Of a stretch of DNA of 64,000 bases, positions 9,171-36,564 are shown piece by piece. Each line of letters begins with the position of its first letter. Position 1 is the first letter of the stretch. Source of the DNA: Cinclus cinclus (Eukaryota; Chordata; Aves; Passeriformes; Cinclidae); the NCBI RefSeq assembly GCF_963662255.1, contig NC_085052.1, positions 14,173,151 to 14,237,150 on the forward strand, given 5' to 3'. Position numbers and translations under genes: made by a program. The notes beneath the pieces are model-generated. The model was not told the origin of the DNA. It did not search any database and saw nothing but the letters and a program-made list of their open reading frames with translations.

Positions 9171-12100
9171 TCTCCAGGCACAGCTCCGTGCTGTGCCAGG
9201 GTTGTAGTGCTGCTCCTGCTGATGCTGTAGGACTGCACAGGGGACCTTGGTCTGCACATCCTGTCTGCGGTCTTGCCATCTCTTTCCACCTTTTCGGTTT
9301 AATTTCCTGCCATATTTGTGATACATTGTGTAGTTTATAAACTTTGCAGACCGAGGGTCACGGCCCCAAGCCATTGACACCTGGGACATAACAGCTAAGT
9401 GTAAGAAGGCTTAGGTGAACTGCTTTGGAGGCGTTCAACTGTTGAATTCTCTCTCTCGTTTTCTTTGTCCTTTATTCTTTTCCTTATGTCCTTGATACAG
9501 GATATCCTTGTCTAGGATATATATCTCCTGGACTTTGGCCTTGTGTGTAGCTGGTAATTCATCTTCGGTTTTCTCTCTTAACTCACCCAGGGAGAAAAGA
9601 TTGCAAGAGAGAGTTGTGAACACATGGAAAGCTATGGAAGCAGCAGTGGCAGATTGTTAGTCCAGACCACAAGCATGCGGGAGCAAGTTCTCTTTCTGCA
9701 TAATTTTTGGGAGCTATAGCCAGAGTTAAAAAGGGCTGGGCCTTTTCCTGGTGATGTGCTGAGGTTCTCATGTGAAGGTGAATGTGCTGTAAGGAGCGCA
9801 GCAAAGGAAAAAGGTCTTGCTAGGACTTAGGTCTACTAGATCAATGTGTGTTGTGCTGTTTTCAGGGCAGGGAGCTGTTGGATATCTTTTTGTAAAAATA
9901 AATAAGCTTTGCTCAGTAAATAGAGCACCTCTGGTGAAGTTTGCTGTGGTCTGAGAGCAGAAATTGTAGGCAGTGAAAGAAATCACAAAAAATCGGCTCT
10001 CCTGTTTCCAAAGAGCAATGATCCCGTCCTTTCCCCAGGCAGATGATACAACTTCTCTGCTTTCTTCCTGCAGAGAAAGTCATCTGTGGTGGGAATGAGG
10101 GTTCTGCATGTTCCAAATGAGATGGGGGATTTTGGTGTTACCCATAAAAACAAAGGCTTTCATGAAAATGCCTGAATAAACAGCAAGAATGTTGTTCCCA
10201 GCAAGAATGGGGACTCTTCTGAGCTTCTCAGGAATGGCTTGAGAAGCCTTTGCCCTCTTCTGTGTCATGTGTGTTTCTGGTTCTAGGACAAGGGACTCTG
10301 TACCAGCCCTGACTGACCGTATGCCTTCTTTTTGCAGCCGTGTGCCGTCCCCTGCCAGTCACATTTCACCGTGGTGAGTTTCCAGGGAGAGTGGCCCTGG
10401 GCAGGGTCCAGTCTGTGTCCCACTGTTGGGGGGAAGGTGGAGCTGGGAGGGAGCTGAGCTTGGTCTTCTCTGGTTGCTCTTTTGAGAGGGAAAGGCTCAT
10501 CCGCACAGCTGTGCTATTCCCCACAAGGGAAATGGTCCAGGGGGATGAGGTTTGGGAGCTGTCTCACTGCCCTGTGAGAGAGGAGGTGTCTGAAGAGCTG
10601 AGTATGGTGGCCCTGGCACTGCTGCAGTCAGAGTGTTACAGTCAGAAGCTGTGAATCCAGAGTGTGAGCGGGACCCTTCCTATTGCTGCCTTCATGGAGC
10701 TACCTGAGGGAGAGGGCTTGAGCACAATGGACTAAGTGATTTCTGAGCTGTTGTTCTGGTCCCTCAGCCTTTGACATGGTGCATGACCCTCTGGTGGCAC
10801 TGGAGACCCTGATTTCCCTGGGGTTTGAGCGGGTGTTGACGAGTGGCTGTGACAGCTCAGCACTGGAAGGATTGTCCTTGATTAAGAGGCTTGCAGAACA
10901 GGTGAGTGTTTGCTGTGCTCCCCTGGGTTACTGTGGCTGCTCCCTGGCACTGCCTGCAGGCAGCTGCTTTATGGAATCCCTCATTTCTGGAAGGGACTTC
11001 TGTCAAGGAGTGCTTGCCTTCCCTCTCTTGCTTGGCTTTAATGTTTCCTCAAGTCTGTGTTGGCTGGGCCCTGAAGCCTCCCACAGCAAAAACTGGTTGG
11101 GTTCTTGCTTGCAGATTCGGGGAGGGTGGTGGGAGTTGGTTTCAACAGCTGGCATGATGAGCCCACGCAAACAGCAGAGTGAGGTCCCTGCTGAGTGTCT
11201 CACAGTTCCTTTTAGGAAAGTGCAACAGGTGTACCTGACAGGTAGCAAGGTGGGATGGAGAAGTAGGAGGGAATGGTGACAGGTTGTCTTTGCTGTAACT
11301 GCAAGTTCTTTTCCACTTTTCATTTTAAAACATGAATAATACCAAAAAAGATGAGTGAGAGTGCACAAACTGTAAGCCATGGTGACATCCATGAGCTTAT
11401 GGAAAGTGCTGCATGTCAGGTTTCTTTGCTGCCTCACAAATGTACACGTGGATGTAGTCCTCAATAATATCACTGACATGTATTTTACTCTTCTTTCAGG
11501 CAAAGGGCAGAATTGTGGTGGTGCCAGGTAATGTTTTTTTGTCATCTGTACCAGGTCCTGCAATCCCTAGCCTTTCCTTGCTAGCCTCTTGCCCTGGAAT
11601 CCACTCTCTGATCTGGCTTTCTGAGCCAGCTGCCCAGGAGGAGCAGCTCCTGTCCTGGTGTGAGTAAAGGCCATGCAGCCTGTTGGGGAGGGCCAAGCCC
11701 TGCAGCTGTTGCTCCCTGCAGGATCTGGGGACAGCTGTAGATTTGTGGAAGAACATGAGCCAAGGCTTCTGCCGTCCCTTTTCTTGTGCCTGGGCCTGTG
11801 CTGTCCCGAGGGCTGTTTTTTGTATATGGCGCCTGTCCCTTAGTGGTGAGGTCCCGGGGTGATACCAGGTCTGGAATGCTGTCATTTGCTCGGTGGGTGA
11901 CATCGGGCTTGTTTCCACCAGGAGGTGGCATCACGGAGCGCAACCTGCAGAGGATTCTGGAAGGCTCCACTGCTTCTGAGTTTCACTGCTCTGCTCGCTC
12001 AGCTCGGGACTCAGGGATGAAGTTCAGGTAACGGATTATTTCTGTTTATTTTTTAGTAGAACACTATGAGGGAAAGGCTAGATTAATGTGAACATGAGTT

Positions 12101-12697
12101 TGTAGAACTGACATAAATTTCAAACAGCTTCCTGAGTACTAGTTGTGCTTTTATGTTTGGGACTATGGTGCCTGACACTGTACTCTGCTCTATGAATCCA
12201 GCTGTGCTCTTCATGTAGACATGAATTCCATGCAGAACCACATCCTTGGGACATTTCTCTTGCTACTGTTGCCCTAGGAGTTTTGAGGGCACCTGGGAAG
12301 CCAGGTTGTGGTGTAGTTGCCTTAGACTTTTAACATAAGCATGTAGGATTTGGAAAGCCAGTGGGGATGTGCTTCTGAGAAACGAGTGAGGAGTGGATTA
12401 TATTTGTCCATAGGTCTGCAGTCATTTGGATTATTGTTCTTTCTATTATTGTCCCATCTTTAATTTGGGTGGCACCATCTTGGGCCAGTGCTGAAGCTAG
12501 AAGAAATATGGGGGCGTTTTTCTTGGTGGATCTTACTCATCTGTATCACCAGTAGATCACCATTAATCACTGGTTTTCCTGACAGAAATCCGAACGTTGC
12601 CATGGGAGCTTCCTTCTCTGCCCCCGAGTACTCCATAAAGGTGGCAGATGTGGCCAAAGTGAGGACCCTGAATGCCATTGCCAAGAACATTCTGTAG
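8216..12697 (+). CDS. CUTC: copper homeostasis protein CutC homolog
   Basis: TIM-barrel protein of the CutC family, linked to copper handling; vertebrate copies are reported to bind Cu(I). Exons (plus): 8216-8279, 8597-8668, 8739-8798, 8952-9161, 10338-10373, 10768-10901, 11500-11527, 11922-12027 and 12586-12697. These give 273 codons, the human length as I recall it. Conserved stretches are GFLMEVCVDSVESAV, MIRPRGGDFLYSD, PVTFHRAFDMVHDP, ERVLTSGCDSSALEG, the GGGI turn, EFHCSARS and the ending NAIAKNIL. Two starts are possible: ATG 8216 in exon 1, which splices in frame into exon 2, or ATG 8599 at the head of exon 2. I chose 8216 because human CUTC also has a basic N-terminal extension. The exon 1 donor could be 3 nt downstream (8282) with no frame change. 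Confidence 0.95.
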
Positions 12698-12878
12698 TGG
12701 ATGGCACGATGCTGGGACAAGAAGGCAGAGACTCCAGGGTCTGCCCTGGCACACGGACAGATGGGTACTGCTTCCATCCTCACGCTGCAGAGGATGTGCA
12801 CTAGGTGATGAAGCCTGACACCTCTTCCCTTGGCTTCCCCTGAAGTCCCTGGCCTGGAAACTTATGTTGGCCATTTTA

Positions 12879-12998
12879 AATAAAAGGACTCGTTCCCAGA
12901 TGTTGCAGCAACAGCTGTTTGGCAGCATTTGGGTGGAAGGGAGGTGAGCAAGTAGGGGGACTGAATTGTGTTAGCACTGCATGTGATTGTCAAATAAA
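12879..12998 (+). terminator. CUTC: CUTC poly(A) signals
   Basis: AATAAA occurs at 12879-12884 and again at 12993-12998, 182 and 296 nt after the stop codon. Either or both could be used. Confidence 0.7.
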
Positions 12999-12999
12999 C

Positions 13000-15720
13000 A
13001 CTGCAGCTGCCCCCCTCTTGCTGTGCTTTTCTACAGTTTATTTATGTTTTCAGGTAAGACCATGAGCCATGTTGCATAGCCTGAATTAATCAGGACCCTG
13101 CTGTGCCAGAGAATGCAATCACATCCAGAATGCCAGGGTGGGAAACATTATAGCCACAGCTGGGAAACCAGTCCTGCTCTGGTCGGCCAGTAGGATAGAT
13201 GGGGATTAGCAATGCAGCAGCTGTAAGTAGTGAGAAGCACTGATTAAGTGAGGAAGCTGTGAGACATCTTGGACTGTGGGTCTTCAGTGCTTGAGGTGAT
13301 GTTAATGTATGATGAGATTTCTTGACAGGACAAGCTGCTTTTCCTAAGGGAGTGTCCAGGTCCTTGTCTCAACGTAAAGGGTGAACTGCTTGTTTTCCAG
13401 ACAGTGCCTGGGAAATGTGCCTCTTGGGTCATTGCTGCCTAGTCAGGATTGAAGCCTCAGATTCATTTCAGTTACTCTGTAAAATGCCCAGTGAAAGATT
13501 TGAATAGCATCAGACTGGTGCATTAGAAGAGTAGAGACCTAGAGGTAAAACACCTTTATCCTTGCTGCCTGCTTTTGTGTAAAACATCACAAAACTGAAG
13601 AGAATCCCTCTGATAGCTGAGATAGTGGACCTCAGGAAGCAAATGCAGGGTACAGATTTCCTATCTTGGCAATAGTTTACAGCCTGTGAGGATATGTGAA
13701 AAAATGTGATACTTGACAAGGTGACAGCACCTTTGTCACCTTAAATAGAATCATATTATTGAAAACCTATCACCAAGACTATGTATTTTCAGTTTAAAGG
13801 GTACATTTTCACATGGATCTATCAGAGGTGTTTGTGTTTCCTAAAACACCTTGGGAACTTAAGTTCTTAACAGAGGAGCTGGGAGGGGAATGACTGCATA
13901 GTGCTGGGTGCTGGTTCCAGAGCCTGCTTCAGCACTGACAGATGTACAGGCTATAGGAAAGATCCAAACTTGCAAAATGTAATTAAATTTGTGGTTATAG
14001 TCAATATCATTTAGACTACCCACTTTAAGAGTTCATGGCTTATGTTGAGATTTCATGAGTCATGATTATGATACTGGTAGCTCAATTTAGATCAATATTC
14101 TGCTGACCCAGCTGCCCCAAGTTTTTGAGTTTGGAGTAAGATCATGACAAGGCAGAGAAACAAACCCTTCAGAGAAGAGATGAGCAGGGAGGGCTGGAGG
14201 AATTTGGTCGATTGCTTGGCAGAGACCTCTAGACCCGACCCTGTGTGAGACAGGCATGAACCCATGCCTAGTTTTGAAAAGTTATAAAATGTTGTACAAC
14301 ATGGATAAAGACAGGGGAGCACAGGGAAACTGATATTGCTGGCCAAATAAGTGCTACTACGTAGATTATCTTTGTCCCAGTGAATGTTTTCTGGGTATTT
14401 TAGTGGAGGAAGATTTACAGAAAGAGCTGAAGGACAGAAAAGCTTTGTGGACTTTTAGGAGGGGCATTCCCCAGCTGTGAGGGTAGAGAAAGTGGGTTGT
14501 GCTTGCTTTGAACATCAAAGAGATTGGAGTCCTGTGCTGAGGGCAGCACTTAACTCTGAGAGACTGAAGACAGGGTGAGCATGAGCTGTGACCTGTACTA
14601 AAAACTGAGACAAGCAATGGGATGGGGTGTTATATAAAAAGGTGCTCCAGGTGGTTTTGAGCAAGGCAGAGGATGTGTGAGCCAGTGTCAGAAAAAAAAA
14701 ATCACATTAGCAGCCCAGATGGAGAAGGGCTGAGTGACAGTTCCATTCACTTCTTACTCATGGCATCAGTTTACAGCTCTCATGAGCAGTGTATTGGTTC
14801 TGCCCTGGAGGACCTAGCACTAGGGATAGTTTTATTTAAAAAACACGTGGATTTAATCAGACAAACTGCTAATAATTAACCGCTGAGTTGGACATTGAGC
14901 CTTTCTTTGATACTGATGACTCCTGATCAATTACTCATTATGTCACCCTTGACTTCTGAGTTATCTTGTAACTCTGTGTACAATGAGACAGCACAATCAT
15001 TGCAGTCACTTTACTCTACGCCTTTATTTACCGTTCTTCAAGAGCACACATGACCGAGCAAATCCAGTTCCAGCCTTAGCAGCACAGTCCCCAAGTGTCC
15101 CTGTCACACCTAGGCCATTCTAAGCAACAAGGGTTCAGTGGCAATCACTCTTCTCAGAAATCATCCTCTTTGTCTCAGATGTTGCGGGTTACCTTAGAAT
15201 GAAGATTCAAAATCTCTTTGGGGTTTTGTGGTCAGCCAACTCCTATAACACTCAGACAACATGGAAGTGTGGGAAAGAAAGAACCAAAGGAAGTAGTTTG
15301 GAAAATCTTCAGGCTAGAAATTAGTAAAAGGAACCTGGATCCTGAGGACTCAGACTAGTATAGCATGTAGTCAGCTCAGCTGCAAGACACTGAAGATTCC
15401 CAGGCCTAGGGCACTGCTGGTATCACAGGCCCCCTTGCCAGGTGCTACCAGCCTCAGTAGGACCAGCCATAGCTCGACTTTTTGTTGGCATTCGGCAGGC
15501 TTCTCACCAGAGAGGTCTGTTGTATCAAAGTCATGTCTTTAGCGGGTCCAGGTGAGTTTGTGTTGGTTGGTGTGCACTGATCAAGGCTACGCTTTCTGAG
15601 CAATGGCTGTGGTGTCCTGCAATGACTGTGACTTCCCAGTATCTCCCCTTTGATCTCTTTCTTGGATCTTCCTCTCCTCCCTTCTGAGTCTACGAAGCTT
15701 CCCAAGCCCTTTTGGTCACT
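13000..15720. other. CUTC-ABCC2 intergenic region
   Basis: I see no gene I can support. An AATAAA on the minus strand (15028-15023) and an open minus-strand frame at about 15,454-15,855 are discussed under findings. No clear CR1 or LTR copy was recognised. Confidence 0.5.
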
Positions 15721-15736
15721 GCTTTGATTTGTGGGG

Positions 15737-15766
15737 TTGTGCAATAGCACTGAGTTAATAAATAAC
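15737..15766. promoter_or_regulatory. ABCC2: ABCC2 promoter: C/EBP-like and HNF1-like sites
   Basis: TTGTGCAAT at 15737-15745 fits a C/EBP site. GTTAATAAATAAC at 15754-15766 matches the palindromic HNF1 consensus at all but one specified base. They lie about 130-160 bp before the ABCC2 start codon. HNF1 and C/EBP factors are liver regulators, and mammalian ABCC2 promoters are reported to respond to both. Function here is inference. Confidence 0.6.
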
Positions 15767-15897
15767 TGTGTGTCATCAGGGATTTTGTCCCAAGACCGCT
15801 TGAAGGGTGTGGGGGGACTTTTATCCCAAGCATCTGCCCAGGTCTCTCAGCTGGGCAGAGGGAGAGGAACAAGCTGCCCTTTCTTCTCCCCTGAGCT

Positions 15898-32904
<17,007 letters not shown>

Positions 32905-33531
32905 GTAGAGAGCTGCAGGGGCCGGCCGTGTGAGACAGCTCCTCCTGCTGCCACTCGCCCAGCAGGCGCTGGTGTCTCCCAAGCCAAGCTGCTCAGGAAT
33001 TGGTCTCTGCAGTGGGGAAGCAGAGGGTGGCTTCTCTGGCTGTCCAGAGACAGAACAGCTAGACTTGAGCAAGCTGTTAACCTTGCTACCACATCCTGCC
33101 TGCTGTGCACAGGGTCGGGAGCTGCATAATTTATTCCAGGATAGAGGGGAAAAGCTATCTGCCAGGCAGGGAGATCATGACCTCCAGTGGGGGGTGGTCT
33201 TAGTTTTTGTACTTCACCATGTGAGGTGAATCTACTTCAGAGATGCTTTAGCATTATGGAATTAAATTTACAGTTTAATCTAAGAATTAATGTTATAATG
33301 TATTTACTTTTTGTAAGTGTAGTCTTCTAACTACAAGGCTGTAAGTAAGCCTCAGTTTAGCTTTAAACCTAGCTAGTGCTTGGGTGGGGAGAGCTGCTAA
33401 CAGAAGTCACAGAGCTGGGCAGTCCAAATCGAGGGGCACAGCTCTACTTATGCAAGAACAATACTCTGTAGTAAAAGCAGGACTGCCTGCCTGCCTTCCC
33501 TGCGGCTTCTACTCCCCTTGATTGTATAGTA

Positions 33532-33537
33532 AATAAA
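33532..33537 (+). terminator. ABCC2: ABCC2 poly(A) signal
   Basis: AATAAA lies 628 nt after the ABCC2 stop. A weaker ATTAAA lies near 33,262. The transcript end would be about 33,555. Confidence 0.65.
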
Positions 33538-33559
33538 TGAGCCCCTCCCTGAGGTTGTC

Positions 33560-34035
33560 ACAAGCACTTGTGGGACACATTTTGGGCTGTGGTTCCAGAC
33601 TGCAAACCGGAGGGTGGTGGAAACAAGCTGGAGAGCAGCAAGCACCCATCTCTGTACAGCCATGCACAAGCAAAGTAGTTGTTTATTGTTAACAAACCCT
33701 CGACTCTTTCTTCTTGGGCCAGATCTCTGCATGAAGGGAGCAAGTGCCCACCTAGAGCAGGACAAACACTGGCCCCACCAGCCCCTACTGCCCTGGAGCT
33801 CCTGAATCATATAACACACAGCTGGTAGAAGAGGGCAGTGCAAACACTTCATCTTAATTAGGAAGGTTCCTGCCAGCATTTCCGCATCTGAGCTGCAGCT
33901 GGCATAAACACCAAGGCACTAGAATGGCAGACCCCACTGAAAGGGAAATCTTTTTCCTGGCCCTGTAGAGTCTGCATGAAAGCTGCAGCACTTGCCCGAT
34001 ACTCCTCGCCGGTCTCCGAGTACTTGCAATGGCAC
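33560..34035. other. ABCC2-DNMBP tail-to-tail gap
   Basis: About 480 bp separate the inferred 3' ends of the two convergent genes. A second minus-strand AATAAA (33687-33682) could extend DNMBP transcripts into this gap. No gene or repeat is seen. Confidence 0.5.
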
Positions 34036-34057
34036 CTTCTGTACACAAGGAAAAATC

Positions 34058-34063
34058 TTTATT
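34058..34063 (-). terminator. DNMBP: DNMBP poly(A) signal
   Basis: AATAAA on the minus strand is followed by a T/G-rich stretch, about 1.02 kb after the DNMBP stop. It gives a 3' UTR of roughly 1,050 nt. Confidence 0.6.
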
Positions 34064-35085
34064 TGCAGAGCAGCAGTACAGGGGATACAAACATTGCCCC
34101 GTGAAGGGAACCTTCTCCCTTCAGGACATGGCAGCAGCAGTATCACACACCCACCCAGCAAAAGGCACCACAGCCCTCCCAGGGATAGTCCTGCCACTCC
34201 AGAATGTCAGCACCCTCTCTATTGCCATGCAGAAAAGCACAGGTGAGGCAATTCTGGTCACATACCCCAAAAAACAGGCTGGAGGACAGCTTTGCCTTCT
34301 GCCCTGCCTCAACCCAAAGCAGCCAAGTGGGCATGTCAGTGCCAAGATGGGTCCTAGGTGCAGCCAATACTGCCCTGACAAGGGACTGGTGTTCTGGGCT
34401 TCTGGCTCACCTGGAACATGAGAACCTGATGGATGCTGGCAGCAGCAGACCTTGGAAAGGCAAAGCCCCTGGGAGACCAAGCACAGGGAGAAGGCACCTG
34501 TTGGGGGGTTTGTTTTGAGGGTTTCAGAGGCCATACCTATCCCAGGTGCTCCCAGGAGCTCAAGTACTCCCAGCAAACTTCAGAGCTGCTTCCCCAAGCA
34601 GAGTGTAAATATCCCACCCCGAGTCCTGCAGCGAGAGGTGAGACCAGGCTCCTGCTGCACAGGGAGCATATTCACAAAGTCTGGGTTGCTTTTAATACTA
34701 CTTGACTAAAGACAATCTCCAGAAACTCGGCATTAGCCTTCCACAATTTAAATCCACAGCAGTTCCTCAGCCCGAGTCAAGCCCTACCCTTCTGGGCAGG
34801 CAACAGCTCCAAGCTTTGCTCCCCTGCTCCTGGGTGGACAGAGGGAGGCTCAAACACGTCTGAGAGATAAACTCACTCCTGCCCTCAACACAAGGTGCCT
34901 GCTCCTGCCTACCTGGTCAGCCCACCATTCTTTCTTCCCTGAAGGGGCAATGGTAGCCAGTGTTTGGGGCCCAGGAGCACTGCACAGCTGTGAGAGGCAT
35001 AGCCTTAAGGGCGAGCAGTGGGGGCTGGAGGGCTGGCCAGCCTCCCCCAGACCCTAGCAGTCCCAGCAGGAACAAGGCATGGGCC

Positions 35086-36564
35086 TCACGTGTACTCTGT
35101 CTTCCGGATGTAACTTGAGGGCACATAGCCCTGCTTCCCGTGGGCCTCAGCCAGCCACCACTCCTGATTGCCTGTGATGTCCTCAAACTGCAGGATCTTG
35201 AGTCTCTGGTTAGCTGACACACTCAGCTCATTGGTGTTTCTGCCTTTGAAGGTGTAGAGAGCGTAGTAGACCTGCCAGACAAGGGGAGAGCATCAGTTAG
35301 ATGGTCACACCATGTTGCCTTGATCTCAGTGCATAGGATGTGTGGGCTTCTGTCCTTCTTCCTAGTGACAGCCCTGGCCTCTTCCCACCCCTAGCTGCAG
35401 CCTGGTTCTCTGTCTCTGCACCTCTCGGGTTGGAAGAAAAGGTTTCATACCCCACCTCCTATAGCTTCCTGGTCACTTCCAGGGAGGAAGATGATTCAGT
35501 CCCCAGTCAAACAAAGCAGTTAGCCCTTGGCATCCGCAGTCCCATGAGGGTGGCTGAAGACTCACCTGGTTGCCCTCTGACTCGCTGTTCTCCAGCCCAG
35601 AGTCCCTGTCCTCCACTGAGGGCATGGACCTGAGATGTGCTTTGGTGGGGTGCCCGTTGCGAGAGCTGGGGCTGCTGCCCAGCTCGGGGCGGCCGTAGCG
35701 CTGCTGAGATCTCACTGTACCAGCCACTGGGGCCGTCCTGTCACCAGAGCCAAGCTGGGACAGAGAGGGGGAGTCCACCTCCAGTGAGGGCTGTGGGGAC
35801 TGGTACACATCTGCTGGGGAGACAGAGTCCTGCAGGGGTTTCTGAGTGAAGGTGACAGCCGCCCCACTGGGGCTGAAGGTCAGGGTGGCATTGCTTTGCG
35901 GAGAGGAGCTGCTGTGCTCTGACTCGTTGGAAGAGTGGCTGCCCACAGAGACATCTGACTGGCTGCGGCGGGGGTTGTAGGGCTTCAGAAAGGAGCTGTA
36001 CACAAAGCCTTTTGTCACTGCAGAGAGGGTGAGAGAGTGAGCTCAGACTGGGCCACAGAGAGACCAGAGGAGGGGACTCACAGCAAGGGCGGGGAACAGC
36101 CACCTACCCCCATTGTCTATGAGCCAGCGATTCTGGCTGCCCATGGGGTCCTTCTTCTTGATGACACCCACAATGTCTCCTTCCAACAGGGAGACATCCA
36201 GGTCTTGGGCAGCATTGAAATTGCGCTCTGCCTGGAAGAGACTCTCTGGGGGATAGCGGGCCAGGAGGGCAGCTCGGACATCATCCGACTGCAGGAGGTA
36301 GGTCGGCTGCAGAGGAACAAGGCAGGTGTGAGTGGCTGTCCTGGGCTCTGCAAGCCCTGACACCAGGCAGAGAGAACTCACCAAGCCAACAAGGGGCTGC
36401 CGCCGGGCAGACTGCCGTTCCATGCTTTTCCTTTCAAAAGTCTTCTTGGGAGCCACCTGGGACTCTGGGAAGAAGGTGAAGGCCTGGAGCTGCTGGAGGA
36501 CTCGACTGTGCTCATCCTGGAAGATGGCAATGAGGTTTCCTTCCCTGCCAGACACCTTCAGCAA
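35086..36564 (-). other. DNMBP: DNMBP C-terminal SH3 exons
   Basis: Exon 36108-36306 plus the start of 35566-36017 encode SH3-5, with [20 protein letters not shown] and [13 protein letters not shown] roughly 130-residue Ser/Pro-rich linker follows. The last exon encodes SH3-6 ([12 protein letters not shown] ... EWWLAE ... [13 protein letters not shown]). In human the last SH3 binds N-WASP/Mena-type partners. The Ser-rich linker is shorter than in human and accounts for part of the length difference. Confidence 0.85.

Noticed and set aside
7843..9279. 478-codon minus-strand open frame over the COX15/CUTC CpG island
   Set aside because: GC-rich sequence lacks stop codons by composition. The frame crosses CUTC exons antisense and COX15 exon 1 out of frame, with an Ala/Pro/Arg-only product.
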